Assembly (NCBI RefSeq): GCF_000445445.1
Contig: NZ_ASXP01000004.1
Coordinates: 755,293 to 819,292 of the forward strand
Reading direction: 5' to 3'
Length of the DNA: 64,000 nucleotides
DNA from: Sporomusa ovata DSM 2662
Lineage (GTDB): Bacteria; Bacillota; Negativicutes; Sporomusales; Sporomusaceae
Within the stretch, counting starts at the first letter, position 1, and each line of letters opens with the position of its first letter. The notes below the pieces were generated by a model. The model was not told where the DNA came from and made no database searches. It worked only from the letters and a program-made list of their open reading frames with translations. This document shows, piece by piece, positions 55,201 through 62,229 of the stretch. Position numbers and translations under genes: made by a program.

Positions 55201-56405
55201 TAATTGGTGGTATCATCCGCCCACACGACCACTTTGCCGCCGTTGCCGGCAACAGTGGCGTCAGCGTTGATGGTGGCGCCTTTGGCCACGGTGGTAGTGG
55301 CGGCGTTTTGTTCTCTTCCCTTACCTTGGGCATTGCCGCCGATGAGGGCCGTGCCGCCGCCACTGGTGCCGGAGACGTCTACCTTGGCGGTATCAGTGAG
55401 GGCAACTTGGCTGCCCAGCACTTTGACCGTGCCGCCTGTCGCGCCCGCGTTTTTACCCGAAGCGTCGAGGGTGCCGCTATTGGCTACCAGGCCATTGGTA
55501 CCGCCGTCCAAAATAATCTCGCCGTTAACGTTGTTAACACTCTGGGCCTGGATAATGCCGCTATTGTTGACCACCGTACGGGCCAGGGTATTGGCCGTTT
55601 TGGCCGCGATAATGACCTGCCCGCCGTCTGCCTGGATGAGGTTATGGTTGGCAGCACCGGCATCCAGCGCTGCCTGGTCCACCGCCAGACTGAGCAGCTT
55701 GTCACCGTTCATATCCAGCGTGACAACTTTGCCGGCCGCCAAGGCTACTGTGCCTTTGTTGGCAACAATAATACCTTCGTTTTTCACATCTGAGCCGAGC
55801 AGCGCCACATAGCCGCCATTTGCGGCGGTAATGGTTCCTTGGTTGACTACTGAGCCCAGGGTAGTGTCTTGGCCGGTGAATTTATATTTTCCCGCCATAA
55901 AATCGCTGTCAGATATATTGAGAGTAGATGCCGCCAGGCCGCCTACGTCAACCTTGGCGCCGGGAGCAAACAGGATGCCGTTGGGGTTGATGAGAAATAC
56001 TTTGCCGTTGGCGGTCAGTGTGCCATAAATAGCCGAGGCATCGTTGCCGATGACTCGGTTTAAAGCAATGGAACTGGCGCTTGGCTGGATGAATTGCACC
56101 TTTTCTCCTGTGCCGATGTTGAAGGTCCGCCAGTTGATGCCCAGCTTATCCGTATTCTGAATGATAGTCATAGATTTGCCGTTCTGGGTAATGGTACCCG
56201 CACCGCTGATGATCGTGCCATCAGTAGAATTAGTAGCATAGGCACCGGTCATGCCGACCAGCAGGATACCGGCCGTTGCCAATGGAACCAATACACATTT
56301 GGCCAGTGTTTTTAAAGGATTACCTGTTGAGTTTGGGTTTGTTACTCCTTTCTCCCGCCGGCTTGCTTTGCTGCGCTCCCACTCGCGCTGCCATTTTCGT
56401 TGCAT
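49242..56405 (-). CDS. TpsA: large filamentous-haemagglutinin-type adhesin with GLUG repeats
   Basis: A 2387-aa two-partner-secretion exoprotein. It has an extended signal peptide (residues 1-57, basic N-part, ending TGAYA) and a TPS domain (about 58-300) with the NPNGI motif in VFLINPNGILFAPGAKVDVGG. From about residue 690 to 2000 there are dozens of GLUG-type repeats (GGLVGxNxGxIxNSYNxGxV), interrupted by ITNAHQLQLMA-type segments. A C-terminal beta-rich part ends in a Glu/Pro/Ala tail. It is secreted by TpsB encoded 14 nt upstream and likely mediates adhesion or aggregation. AAAGGAGG lies 8 nt before the ATG. Confidence 0.93.
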   Translation of the reverse strand: MQRKWQREWERSKASRREKGVTNPNSTGNPLKTLAKCVLVPLATAGILLVGMTGAYATNSTDGTIISGAGTITQNGKSMTIIQNTDKLGINWRTFNIGTGEKVQFIQPSASSIALNRVIGNDASAIYGTLTANGKVFLINPNGILFAPGAKVDVGGLAASTLNISDSDFMAGKYKFTGQDTTLGSVVNQGTITAANGGYVALLGSDVKNEGIIVANKGTVALAAGKVVTLDMNGDKLLSLAVDQAALDAGAANHNLIQADGGQVIIAAKTANTLARTVVNNSGIIQAQSVNNVNGEIILDGGTNGLVANSGTLDASGKNAGATGGTVKVLGSQVALTDTAKVDVSGTSGGGTALIGGNAQGKGREQNAATTTVAKGATINADATVAGNGGKVVVWADDTTNYYGNISAAGGAVSGNGGNAEVSGKKTLLYKGYTDLRAPNGTTGTLLLDPGEYTISTGATSGNIYNVTELGSQLNSANVTLATDGTGTGDITVAADVTNWTSGNTLTLKANNDINVNANVKSTGSGNVVLRADSDADSKGTVNFGATGKVTTDGAVSIYYNPSGTTTTTINGAATTVKDYKNPKDYSSYVQKTAGGTGNLTAYMLVNNVNELQAVSNNLSGVYALGKDIDASTTLSWNSGAGFVPIGIWEASEYNPKTSKWNTYTRSDTFGGIFDGDGHAITGLYINSNSTATNAIPYTGLFVGVGGNGSIIRNLGLKNVNITSSISAGTVGGLAGDLAGGTISNCYVTGTIVSKNSFANPGTVGGLVGRSGSGANITNSFSAVTIKATYVMNAGSLVGYNEGSSIDKCYATGSITASVSDNQDLLMGGLVGYNNGSIKNSYSTSALTVIGGGQSSSYGGGLAGKNDAAGSIENCYSTGAVTGNGSALGGLVGNNLGQISSSYSSGAVNGDGTIVGGLVGSLASSGHITSSYSTGAVTGGYWVAGGLVGYSQSGSTITGSYSAGKVTGYGMAGGFIGMIENVDGITNSYWDMDTSEQQNSSGDGNNITGLIGLSTAGKDPYTASSYSNNSNSFNFDKTWYMVDGYTRPFLQWEYSTTITNAHQLQLMAKNLSEHYTLARNIDMSGNIMARSGFMPIGSRNTPFTGTLNGNGYAVNGLTITNPASSEVGLFGYIKDAAISNVGLYDANIIGGATSAYVGSLVGYNSGGSISNVYSTGTVSGYGTVGGLVGLNDGTVATSYTTSQVAGSGSNGKVGGLAGENDKQITNSYSTGQVTGDAGSSVGGFIGYSGSDSKVTDSYWDKETSDQAEGVGSGSNSGVTGLTTAQMMDKAYLAEHGFDFTKAWFMIDGHTRPFLRSENVSAITNAHQLQLMAANLSADYSLGSNIGLSELTRASGMWNTTTGFASIGSSDTPFTGTLNGAGYTINGLMINDPTAAAVGLFGYVKNATISSIGLCDVTITGGANNTYVGSLTGYNDGGSISNVYITGTVSGVTTVGGLVGLNNGNIVNSYNGGTVNGTGNIGGLAGLNNGIMINSYNAGMVSGTGKVGGLAGTNAGSIANSYNKGTVETVAGGAGSKVGGLAGSNTGSITGSYNAAAGMFDGTTGGTVNGNADKDIVGGLAGENDGTITNSYNGGSVNVNAAGSTVGGLVGINTGDIMSSYNANVDWINGTNAGTVTSNAAETTVGGLVGENDGTITASYNKGVVSADQQNNILGGLVGKNKKTITGSYNTGALTNNLTGNIIGGLVGENYGTIKGDSYNTGAITTTVANSAIGGLAGKNYGSIIKSYNTGAITSDAADNAIGGLAGENLQGGSLINSYNAGTVATTVNAADNWAGGLAGKNYSTITGCYNAALITAAGDGNRVGGLVGLNAQGSSISNSYNSTFMLTAAGSNNVVGGLVGENNGDISYSYTITPLTATGSNSTVGALVGLNGSTGKINNGYWNTEIAGQPKGVGSGSADSVKGLTIAEMMQRSTYDGWDLTNTWNIVNGTSFPYLTWQFDGTPKFITGKVQGGGSGKTVAIDIYNTGQWFHEAQDLVTTLKLTTIAANGFYYMTVPSSLTVPENALLLTYVSGDSNYKANALYRYGSNGVVNGNLIQNTLIVNGGSFPVSGIPMVQTADDSIFSCPNGDLLVNGDFQAFNFMCTPESSTNNKGNSPPSINSLTATGSITIINPAGEYAYFEYPDDLSGFPRIALSDVDEIRTHITAGGDITYITDRNLLISKGGQFSAGGNVTLVANKGFLNNGGTEVLKPGSGRWLVYAPDQLLDRSSRLFYKQPTYSELLKEYYSVWSDYFKQYLPGVDQVYDGRGGLTGGFTQWGTTYGEAVPATGNGFVYSALTSALRPLTPSQERRSAAITEAYRYNAQGRGLGAATTKVPSLITSNLPFLTVNGTGVALAAVDASQITVEQQTGSVNSAPGSEPAAPAAEK

Positions 56406-56419
56406 CTTTTATACCTCCT

Positions 56420-58135
56420 TTAAAAATATCGGGTGCCCTTAAGCCACAAACGGCCTGATTTATCGGTATCCGAGGTTGCCCGGGCAGAACCCAGTCTCCA
56501 GGCGTAATCCACCCGGATGTCATAGTCTTTCCGGGGACTAATAAGTAGTCCAACTCCGGCGCCGGTGAGGGTACGGTTATTATCGCCCGCACCCGGTATA
56601 GGACTTTTATTGATTGTTACCCTGCCATTGTCGACAAAGACGGCCAGTTGGTAGGAAGGCGTCGGCAGATTCCAACGCAATTCGCCGGTTATGAGGTAGC
56701 CCTGGTCGCCTGACGCTTCACCTTGGGGATATGCTCTTACACCGTTGGCACCGCCGAGATAGATTTTTTCGGAGGAGTCGAGATTTTTGCTGGCCAATTG
56801 ACCGGAGAAGCCGAGATAGAAGTTTAGCCGGTCATTTATGTATTGCAGGCGGTTGAAGCTGAAGTTGCCTTTAGTGTAGGTGCCGGCAGTATTTAGCCCC
56901 TCTTTGTCAAAAGTTTTCGCTGAGTTGCCATAGACATCCCGTCCACCGTCAATACCAAGACGCCCGGTTGCAATTGTCAATGCAAAGGTGTTGATGCCGC
57001 CGCCGTGGAATTTATCCTGGCTGTCGCCGCTCAGGCCGAAGATCAAGGAATTAGTATGCTTGCTGGTGAAGGCATTATTGAAGTAGTCGATGCGGTCTTT
57101 GAGTTTGCTATGCTCAAATCCGATTCGCGCATAGAGATTGCGGTTGCGGGAGCGGATAAGGGGATATTCGCCGTAGATAGTGGAGGATTTGGCGGTGCCG
57201 CTGGCATTAAGATCCTCAAATTCCCGGCCCAGGCTATAGTGCAATTGCGAATAGCCCACCCCCACCCGGGCGCCGCGATTCCCCGCCTGCATCAGGTAGC
57301 TGAAGTTGAAATTGTTCATGCCGTCACTTGATTTGTTGCCGCTGAGGTTAGCCATATCGCCTGCACCACTGAGGTTATTGAAATTTAGACTGATGTTGCC
57401 GCGGTCTTCACCGGTATAGCGGTTGCCGTAGTTGTCCATGGAAAACTCAGAGGTTAACAGGTTGGTGTCATTGATTTCCACAATAAGATCAGAGGTGCCG
57501 GTTGTTTTGCCTGGTGCCAGAGTGGCGTTGATACTGATGCCGCCAATATCGCTGATGAGCAGCAGGGTGCGGTCCAGGACATCTTGTTTTACATAGTCAC
57601 CGATTTTTATTTGGCTGAGAAACCGGTTGGCCGCACTAGAAGAAAGTTTGGAATGATTACGAAGGTCAATGCTGCCGTATTGTCCTGGCACAACGGTGAT
57701 TTCCACTATGCCGTTTTTGATTTTTTGGGCTGGAATATAGGCGTTGGCCACCATATATCCCCGGTCATTAAAATATTGGGCAATACGAGCAGCTGTGATT
57801 TGCAATTCATCCAAGTTTAATTCCTGGCCAATGGAGTCTTTTACTAAATCCTGCAGTTTGTCCTCGCTGTAGACGGTTTGTCCGGTGATATGAAAGCCGT
57901 TGACTTTGAACTTGATGCCTGCCGCCTGTTGAGGTGCCGTTTTTTGTTCCTGGGTGACTTCAATTTTGACATTGGTTTGGGGAGGAACGATCTTCTTGTG
58001 TTCTTTCACGCTGTCCATGATTACACCAGCATCAATTTTTTCGAGGGCGTAGGCCGGCAAGGCGGAACAGACGATAAGTGCTAAAGCCAAACTCAGACCA
58101 CGCTTACCAGTACATACTAATCGGTCTTTAAGCAT
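56420..58135 (-). CDS. TpsB: two-partner-secretion outer-membrane transporter (ShlB/FhaC type)
   Basis: A 571-aa Omp85-family pore. It has signal peptide 1-30 (LALALIVCSALPAYA), POTRA_2 (IKFKVNGFHITGQTVYSEDKL region), a second POTRA (IPAQKIKNGIVEITVVPGQYG) and a 16-strand barrel. The barrel includes the conserved FSMDNYGNRYTG and VRAYPQGEASGDQG segments and ends in Phe (WLKGTRYF). The ATG at 58135 has AAAGGATGAG at fair spacing; an ATG at 58198 lies only 1 nt from its GGAGG and is less likely. It pairs with the TpsA gene downstream. Confidence 0.93.
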   Translation of the reverse strand: MLKDRLVCTGKRGLSLALALIVCSALPAYALEKIDAGVIMDSVKEHKKIVPPQTNVKIEVTQEQKTAPQQAAGIKFKVNGFHITGQTVYSEDKLQDLVKDSIGQELNLDELQITAARIAQYFNDRGYMVANAYIPAQKIKNGIVEITVVPGQYGSIDLRNHSKLSSSAANRFLSQIKIGDYVKQDVLDRTLLLISDIGGISINATLAPGKTTGTSDLIVEINDTNLLTSEFSMDNYGNRYTGEDRGNISLNFNNLSGAGDMANLSGNKSSDGMNNFNFSYLMQAGNRGARVGVGYSQLHYSLGREFEDLNASGTAKSSTIYGEYPLIRSRNRNLYARIGFEHSKLKDRIDYFNNAFTSKHTNSLIFGLSGDSQDKFHGGGINTFALTIATGRLGIDGGRDVYGNSAKTFDKEGLNTAGTYTKGNFSFNRLQYINDRLNFYLGFSGQLASKNLDSSEKIYLGGANGVRAYPQGEASGDQGYLITGELRWNLPTPSYQLAVFVDNGRVTINKSPIPGAGDNNRTLTGAGVGLLISPRKDYDIRVDYAWRLGSARATSDTDKSGRLWLKGTRYF

Positions 58136-58213
58136 AATCTCATCCTTTCTTGAGTAATTAATCGGATTCGTTTTTTTGCAGAGTCTCTTGGATACCATTC
58201 CTCCCCTGATAAA

Positions 58214-58264
58214 TCAGGTGCTGCCGGTATAGCTTTTGCTGGCAATGATATGATAACTTAACAC
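58214..58264 (-). CDS. Possible 16-aa leader peptide before TpsB
   Basis: GTG start with an ideal AAGGAGG and 8-9 nt spacing; the product is MLSYHIIASKSYTGST. The stop codon overlaps a CCTGATTTATCAGG hairpin (58203-58218) placed just before the TpsB start region. The signals resemble a translated leader that couples to TpsB expression, but no attenuator codon pattern is evident. Confidence 0.45.
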   Translation of the reverse strand: MLSYHIIASKSYTGST

Positions 58265-58471
58265 CGATCTCACCTCCTTTATGAGTAGGCCGCTTTCTGG
58301 TTGCCGCCCATGTAGTTAGCGTTTGATTGCGCTATTTCGCTACTTCCGGGGACAGACGAGACGCACCAATTAACACGTCGAGCTAAAATAAACATAAACA
58401 AATTAAAATAAACAATATTTAATGTTTGTTATCGATTATGTTTATTTATTATTAAATATTTTTACTGCTTT

Positions 58472-58511
58472 CTACATTTTTAATGAAATTCCTCCCATTT
58501 TTGGTATAAAT
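58472..58511 (-). promoter_or_regulatory. 40-bp element shared with type I operon, copy 2
   Basis: 31 of 40 identical positions to 40011-40050, in the same orientation relative to the downstream minus-strand operon. It lies about 340 bp before TpsB. Confidence 0.55.
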
Positions 58512-58578
58512 CCAGAAAATTCCCTATTTTGTTCAAATAAAATGGTCTTAATTAGCGGTCTTTAAAAGTAAGCATAAA

Positions 58579-58605
58579 AAAAGCACCCAATAAATGAGTG
58601 CTTTT
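58579..58605 (-). terminator. Terminator of the HPt-diguanylate cyclase unit
   Basis: An 8-bp stem (AAAAGCAC/GTGCTTTT) with an 11-nt loop, followed on the minus strand by T7. It lies about 150 nt past the cyclase stop. Confidence 0.78.
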
Positions 58606-58756
58606 CAGTTAGCAAGAATATAACTTATTAAACCAGCTAAACCAGAAAATATAAAATCCAGGGTAAAATTTAGATATACACCCCTGGCACTTTTAACTGT
58701 CCAGTGTCATTAGTTGGCTAAACTCCAATTAGCCGGTCTTTGTTTCATTTTATCCA

Positions 58757-59548
58757 TTAACTAACAAACTGACTGCCACTAGAATAAAACTGATAATCAT
58801 TTTTACCTGTTGCCTTTACTGTATACATTGCACTATCTGCGAACCTTACAATAGTTTCCGAATCATCCCCGTCTAAAGGAAAGAGGCTAATCCCAATACT
58901 GGCCGTAATACAAATATCTTTTCCATCCAAAATGAATTTAGTCGAAAGTACTTTAAGGATATTCTTAGCTATCATGGCAACGTCAGTTTTTTCTTTTATA
59001 TTAGGGAGAATAATTGTGTACTCATCGCCGCCTAACCGACAAACAGTATCCGCCTCGCGTACAACTGTTTTCAAACGAACAGCCACCTCTTTAAGCAATA
59101 AATCACCGCCAAAATGTCCTATAGAATCGTTTACCGCTTTAAAACCGTCCAAATCCAAGAACAATAAAGCAACAAGCTGACCATTTCTGCGGGCCTGCGT
59201 AAAGGAATGCTTGAGGCGATCATAAAATAAAACCCGGTTGCATAGCCCTGTCAAGGGATCATATAAAGCATTGCGCTTGGCGTATTCTTCCGATTCCTTG
59301 ACAGATTCATAATCTCCCTCAAGTTCTTTGACTAAATGCTGCAGCAAGTGCACGCGCCGATATTGACTGGTAATATCGCTGATTTGAATCAAGGCAAACG
59401 CTTCTCCCTCTTGATAAAATGCCTCAATCTGCATATTTTGCCGGCCTGTTTTCAGAGCAGCACTCCCATTCCGGGGATAAACAAAGGCACTATGCAGCAT
59501 CCCCGAACAAAAACGATGCTCTCCCTTGAAAATAGCATTATCCAGCAT
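58757..59548 (-). CDS. Diguanylate cyclase (PAS-like remnant + GGDEF)
   Basis: A 263-aa c-di-GMP synthase. Residues 1-75 look like a PAS core ending in ALIQISDITSQYRRV, followed by a linker helix and a GGDEF domain (about 95-258). The active site is RLGGDEYTIILP (intact), and an inhibitory RxxD site (READ) lies five residues before it, so product inhibition is expected. It overlaps the 3' end of the HPt gene by 11 nt and so is translationally coupled. c-di-GMP commonly promotes adhesin display, which fits the adjacent TPS locus. Confidence 0.92.
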   Translation of the reverse strand: MLDNAIFKGEHRFCSGMLHSAFVYPRNGSAALKTGRQNMQIEAFYQEGEAFALIQISDITSQYRRVHLLQHLVKELEGDYESVKESEEYAKRNALYDPLTGLCNRVLFYDRLKHSFTQARRNGQLVALLFLDLDGFKAVNDSIGHFGGDLLLKEVAVRLKTVVREADTVCRLGGDEYTIILPNIKEKTDVAMIAKNILKVLSTKFILDGKDICITASIGISLFPLDGDDSETIVRFADSAMYTVKATGKNDYQFYSSGSQFVS

Positions 59549-60791
59549 ATCTAATATTTTCCAGCCACCCTTCCAGTTCGTGCAACTTGGCCATTATATG
59601 TTTCATGCGCAATTGCCCAAATGTACCTTTAAACGTATGGACGATCCGAAATACAAGGGTCATTGCATCTTTTGCTGATTTTTTCTCCTGCAATAAACTT
59701 GGAAGACCTTCCCGACAAAATTCTTTATAATGATTTACTGTTGCAAAAAAGTCTTCTGAATGTGTCACAACATGCACGATCATAGCTAAAGTATCTTTCT
59801 CATCCTTAACTTGATTCTCCATTTCCTTCTGGAGTGTCCGGTCGGTAAGAATAAGCATAATTTTGCCTTCATTAGGGTCTATTGTATTTTGAATCATTTT
59901 ATAAGCTATTCCGATATAACAATTGCCCAGTACGACTTCTTCCGGTAATAAAGAAAAATAGGTTTCCCGCAAAAACTCATTCTCTTCCTGAAAGATCTTA
60001 CGGAGTACTGCTTCCAAAAATGCCTGCTGGTCACCCTCTTCCGGATAAAATAATGACGATATCGCTTGACCAGCGATATCACACTGAAAAATCGCGGTAC
60101 ATTCCGCACTATACTCTCTGCTAATCCTAAGATCTTTGTTAAAAGATAAGAATCCCTGTCCGGCATGATCCAATAAATTGCGCAGCGCTGCTGTACGTTC
60201 CGCAATTTTTTGTTCAAGTTCCTGATTCCATACTTCCAACTGCGCATGGGATAACCGCACTTCTTCATACATTTTTTGCAATGAATCCAGCGTGCCATTA
60301 ATGGCCTGAGCCAAAAAGCCCATATTGTGATTGTGACGAAAGACCATTTGCGAATTATGATCTACTTGTCCCATAGTTGAACGCACCAAGCCAATAACTT
60401 GCAAGAGATGGTTCCTGTTTTCTGACGAAATATTTTCTTCCAGCAAAATTGAAAATCCCTGTGCTGCGCCTAATGTATCTACTAAGCCAGGCATTTTTCG
60501 CAGTACGGAATCAACAAGATAGGAAATATCAAAATCGGAATCCATCGCTAAATTTGAGGCATATCCGGCATGCTGCATTAAATTGGTAACCTCATTAAGC
60601 CATCGGCTATCCAAGTCAAACGCCACTTGCGCCCGTTCGGGTTCAAACTGCAACGCATCCTGTTTACGCACCTGCCAGTCTTGCCGCAGCATCTGTAATT
60701 TCCAAGCAGTATCCAATCGGTTATCGATACGGTTCTGTAACGCTTCTACTTCTTCTAAGGCCAAATCCACTTTCGTTTGTTGCGCCAGCAA
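59538..60791 (-). CDS. Signalling protein with coiled coil, PAS-like and C-terminal HPt domain
   Basis: A 417-aa cytosolic protein. The N-terminal helical region (1-150) and coiled coil (about 155-200) are followed by a PAS-like segment (LLDHAGQGFLSFNKDLRIS, about 200-325) and a histidine phosphotransfer domain with probable phospho-His in VFRIVHTFKGTFGQL near residue 390. No kinase domain is present. The TTG at 60791 has GGAGG 5 nt upstream. However, reading on upstream in frame still looks coding (AYAHGNHSLEGS), and another frame continues to 60951, so the real N-terminus may have been lost by a frameshift. Confidence 0.8.
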   Translation of the reverse strand: MLAQQTKVDLALEEVEALQNRIDNRLDTAWKLQMLRQDWQVRKQDALQFEPERAQVAFDLDSRWLNEVTNLMQHAGYASNLAMDSDFDISYLVDSVLRKMPGLVDTLGAAQGFSILLEENISSENRNHLLQVIGLVRSTMGQVDHNSQMVFRHNHNMGFLAQAINGTLDSLQKMYEEVRLSHAQLEVWNQELEQKIAERTAALRNLLDHAGQGFLSFNKDLRISREYSAECTAIFQCDIAGQAISSLFYPEEGDQQAFLEAVLRKIFQEENEFLRETYFSLLPEEVVLGNCYIGIAYKMIQNTIDPNEGKIMLILTDRTLQKEMENQVKDEKDTLAMIVHVVTHSEDFFATVNHYKEFCREGLPSLLQEKKSAKDAMTLVFRIVHTFKGTFGQLRMKHIMAKLHELEGWLENIRYAG

Positions 60792-60810
60792 GCTTCCCTC
60801 CAGAGAATGA

Positions 60811-60951
60811 TTACCATGTGCATATGCATAATTGAATACTACGATAAGCCTGCCCTTCTTCAAATACATAAAGTACTGCGTCAACAAACTGCACGCCAAC
60901 TTGTTCCTGCATGGCCAGATCAATATTCTTATTAATTTCCGAGACTAGCAT
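60811..60951 (-). pseudogene. Possible frameshifted N-terminal fragment of the HPt protein
   Basis: A 46-codon reading frame beginning MLVSEINKNIDLAMQEQ and continuing FVDAVLYVFEEGQAYRSI. It has helical, acidic protein-like character before ending in an unlikely cysteine/tryptophan tail. Dropping one base near 60836 joins it to NYAYAHGNHSLEGS in the frame of the HPt gene. No good ribosome-binding site is visible. It is either a one-base insertion in this strain or a sequencing error. Confidence 0.45.
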
Positions 60952-61241
60952 ATAGATTAGAACAGCTGACTTAGGCCTATCTATAATTTTAAATACTTAT
61001 GCGGCTTCTTAGGTGAATTTAACGTTAATTTATAGTTAATTTTTCACATATCATACCGGGGGGGTTAATGGGCCACCTTTAGAGGCATAGGCTCCATCGT
61101 TTGCTGCGTCAAGTCACACACAATCAGCACCCGCCCTGCCGACAGGCTTGTCGCACGGGACGCGGCAGCGCCATTCAGGAGTGATGGGCGCGGGGGGAAG
61201 GAGGACGGAGAGTGGACACGCACTTTTGGTGTCCATGGGGC

Positions 61242-61400
61242 GGCTTCCTTGCTGCCGGCAGGCCCGTCTGCACGGGACGCGGCGGCGTGGGTTTGGCCGC
61301 CGTGGCCGGTGCGCTCCCCTGCCAGTTAAACGAGGGCAAACAAAACAGGCTTACGATGTGCGGCCACACGGTTTTCGTGGCTGCTCATGGTAAGCCGTCT
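61242..61400. repeat. 159-bp GC-rich repeat, copy 1
   Basis: Begins GGCTTCCTTGCTGCCGGCAG and ends CATGGTAAGCCGTCT. It matches 61889-62047 along its whole length, best at both ends. On the minus strand both copies start with an ATG frame MSSHE-x-VAAHRKP-x-LFA. A shorter third stretch at 61140-61170 resembles its middle (GTCGCACGGGACGCGGC). Confidence 0.85.
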
Positions 61401-61489
61401 AATCTGACTGCCAGTATTCTATTCGGCAACAGCTAAAGATTATGCATTGCTCATATTTTTTACTGCGGGTAATGATTTTTCTCGACCAG

Positions 61490-61518
61490 TTGCATATTTT
61501 CATTCCAATGGTTATAAT
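61490..61518 (+). promoter_or_regulatory. Promoter of the antisense RNA
   Basis: TTGCAT (61490-61495), a 17-nt spacer, TATAAT (61513-61518). It is directed toward the convergent toxin gene. Confidence 0.75.
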
Positions 61519-61524
61519 ATAAGA

Positions 61525-61650
61525 AAAGGACTGACGTGTTGCAAGCACGCCAGCCCCACAGGCTGTCTAACCAGAAAACGGTTAGCCCAAACGTATTAGT
61601 TATTAAGAAATAACCGCCGCTTTTGAGCTAGGGGCGGTTATTTCTTTTTG
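61525..61650 (+). ncRNA. Antisense antitoxin RNA of a type I toxin-antitoxin pair
   Basis: Predicted start about 7 nt after the -10 box and end at the T run of the bidirectional terminator (61605-61646). The RNA is complementary to the 3' end of the toxin mRNA through that terminator and carries its own stem region (GGCT..AACC/GGTTAGCC, 61561-61587). No ORF with a ribosome-binding site is present. The layout equals that of other convergent type I pairs in Firmicutes. Confidence 0.65.
61605..61646. terminator. Bidirectional terminator shared by toxin and antitoxin transcripts
   Basis: A 14-bp perfect stem (AAGAAATAACCGCC) around a 14-nt loop, with T runs outward. The toxin stop codon lies inside its right arm. 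Confidence 0.85.
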
Positions 61651-61715
61651 GTCGTGATCAATACCATGAGAGTGGCAAATGCAACCGCAAATGTCAATGC
61701 CTCGTAGATACTCAT
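61638..61715 (-). CDS. Small holin-like toxin (type I toxin-antitoxin)
   Basis: A 25-aa peptide: MSIYEAL start, one hydrophobic helix (TFAVAFATLMVLI) and a basic end (TTKKK). This matches the putative holin-like toxin family of Firmicutes, which insert in the membrane when not silenced by antisense RNA. GGAAGGGGGTGG lies just before the ATG, and a TATACT -10 box (61781-61776) lies upstream. It is convergent with and overlaps the antisense RNA at 61525-61650. Confidence 0.85.
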   Translation of the reverse strand: MSIYEALTFAVAFATLMVLITTKKK

Positions 61716-61888
61716 CCTACCACCCCCTTCCTTAGCAGGAAGGGGCTAACCGTCCCCCGAGCAGCCTGTACGCTTAGTATAGCATATTCTTCCAGAGCAA
61801 AAAAAGATTTTTCTTGTTCCTAACCTACTCCATCGCGCTGCCTTCTCAACTGAGGGCGGCCTTTTTTATTTCCTGCCGCGCAGTTCGC

Positions 61889-62047
61889 GGCTCCCTTGCT
61901 GCCGGCAGGCCCGTCGCACGGGGCGCGGCGGCTCGGGTTTGGCCGCTGTGGCCGGTGCACTCCCTTTGCTAGGCAGACTATTGCAAACAAAATAGGCTTA
62001 CGATGTGCGGCCACAGGGGTTTCGTGGCTGCTCATGGTAAGCCGTCT
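61889..62047. repeat. 159-bp GC-rich repeat, copy 2
   Basis: The direct copy of 61242-61400 (same orientation), on the other side of the toxin-antitoxin locus. Confidence 0.85.
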
Positions 62048-62229
62048 TATTAGTCACTCGGTCATGTGATGCCGGCTTCCCCCTCGCGTTTGTTCACCGG
62101 GAGGGGGTCAGGTGGTGGGTCCCTCTAGCGGAGCCGGGCCGTCTGTTGCCGCCGTCAGAAATGCCTCCCGGCTAGTGAAGGGCCCTGCCGCAGCCGCGTA
62201 CCCCCCAATTTGTTCGGCCGCTGGGCGAA

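Larger units (their letters stand above)
58136..58756. other. Upstream regulatory region of the TPS operon
   Basis: 621 bp without a full-size gene. It contains a leader ORF (58214-58264), a stem region (GTAG...CTAC, 58312-58343), AT-rich DNA with AAATAAACA words on both strands (58385-58450), the 40-bp element (58472-58511) and the terminator of the diguanylate cyclase unit (58579-58605). Confidence 0.65.
61020..62229. other. GC-rich region with repeats and a toxin-antitoxin locus
   Basis: About 1.2 kb clearly richer in G+C than its surroundings. No convincing protein gene other than the small toxin is seen. It contains the 159-bp repeat pair (61242-61400 and 61889-62047), the type I toxin-antitoxin (61490-61781) and a T-rich hairpin at 61832-61868. 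Confidence 0.6.

Noticed and set aside
61148..61436. Overlapping frames in the GC-rich region (both strands)
   Set aside because: Arginine/glycine-rich products typical of random GC-rich DNA, with no ribosome-binding site and no shared frame between the two repeat copies beyond the first 17 codons.
61820..62035. A 71-codon minus-strand frame in repeat copy 2
   Set aside because: The start is shared with copy 1, but there the frame hits a stop after about 20 codons; more likely part of the repeat than a gene.
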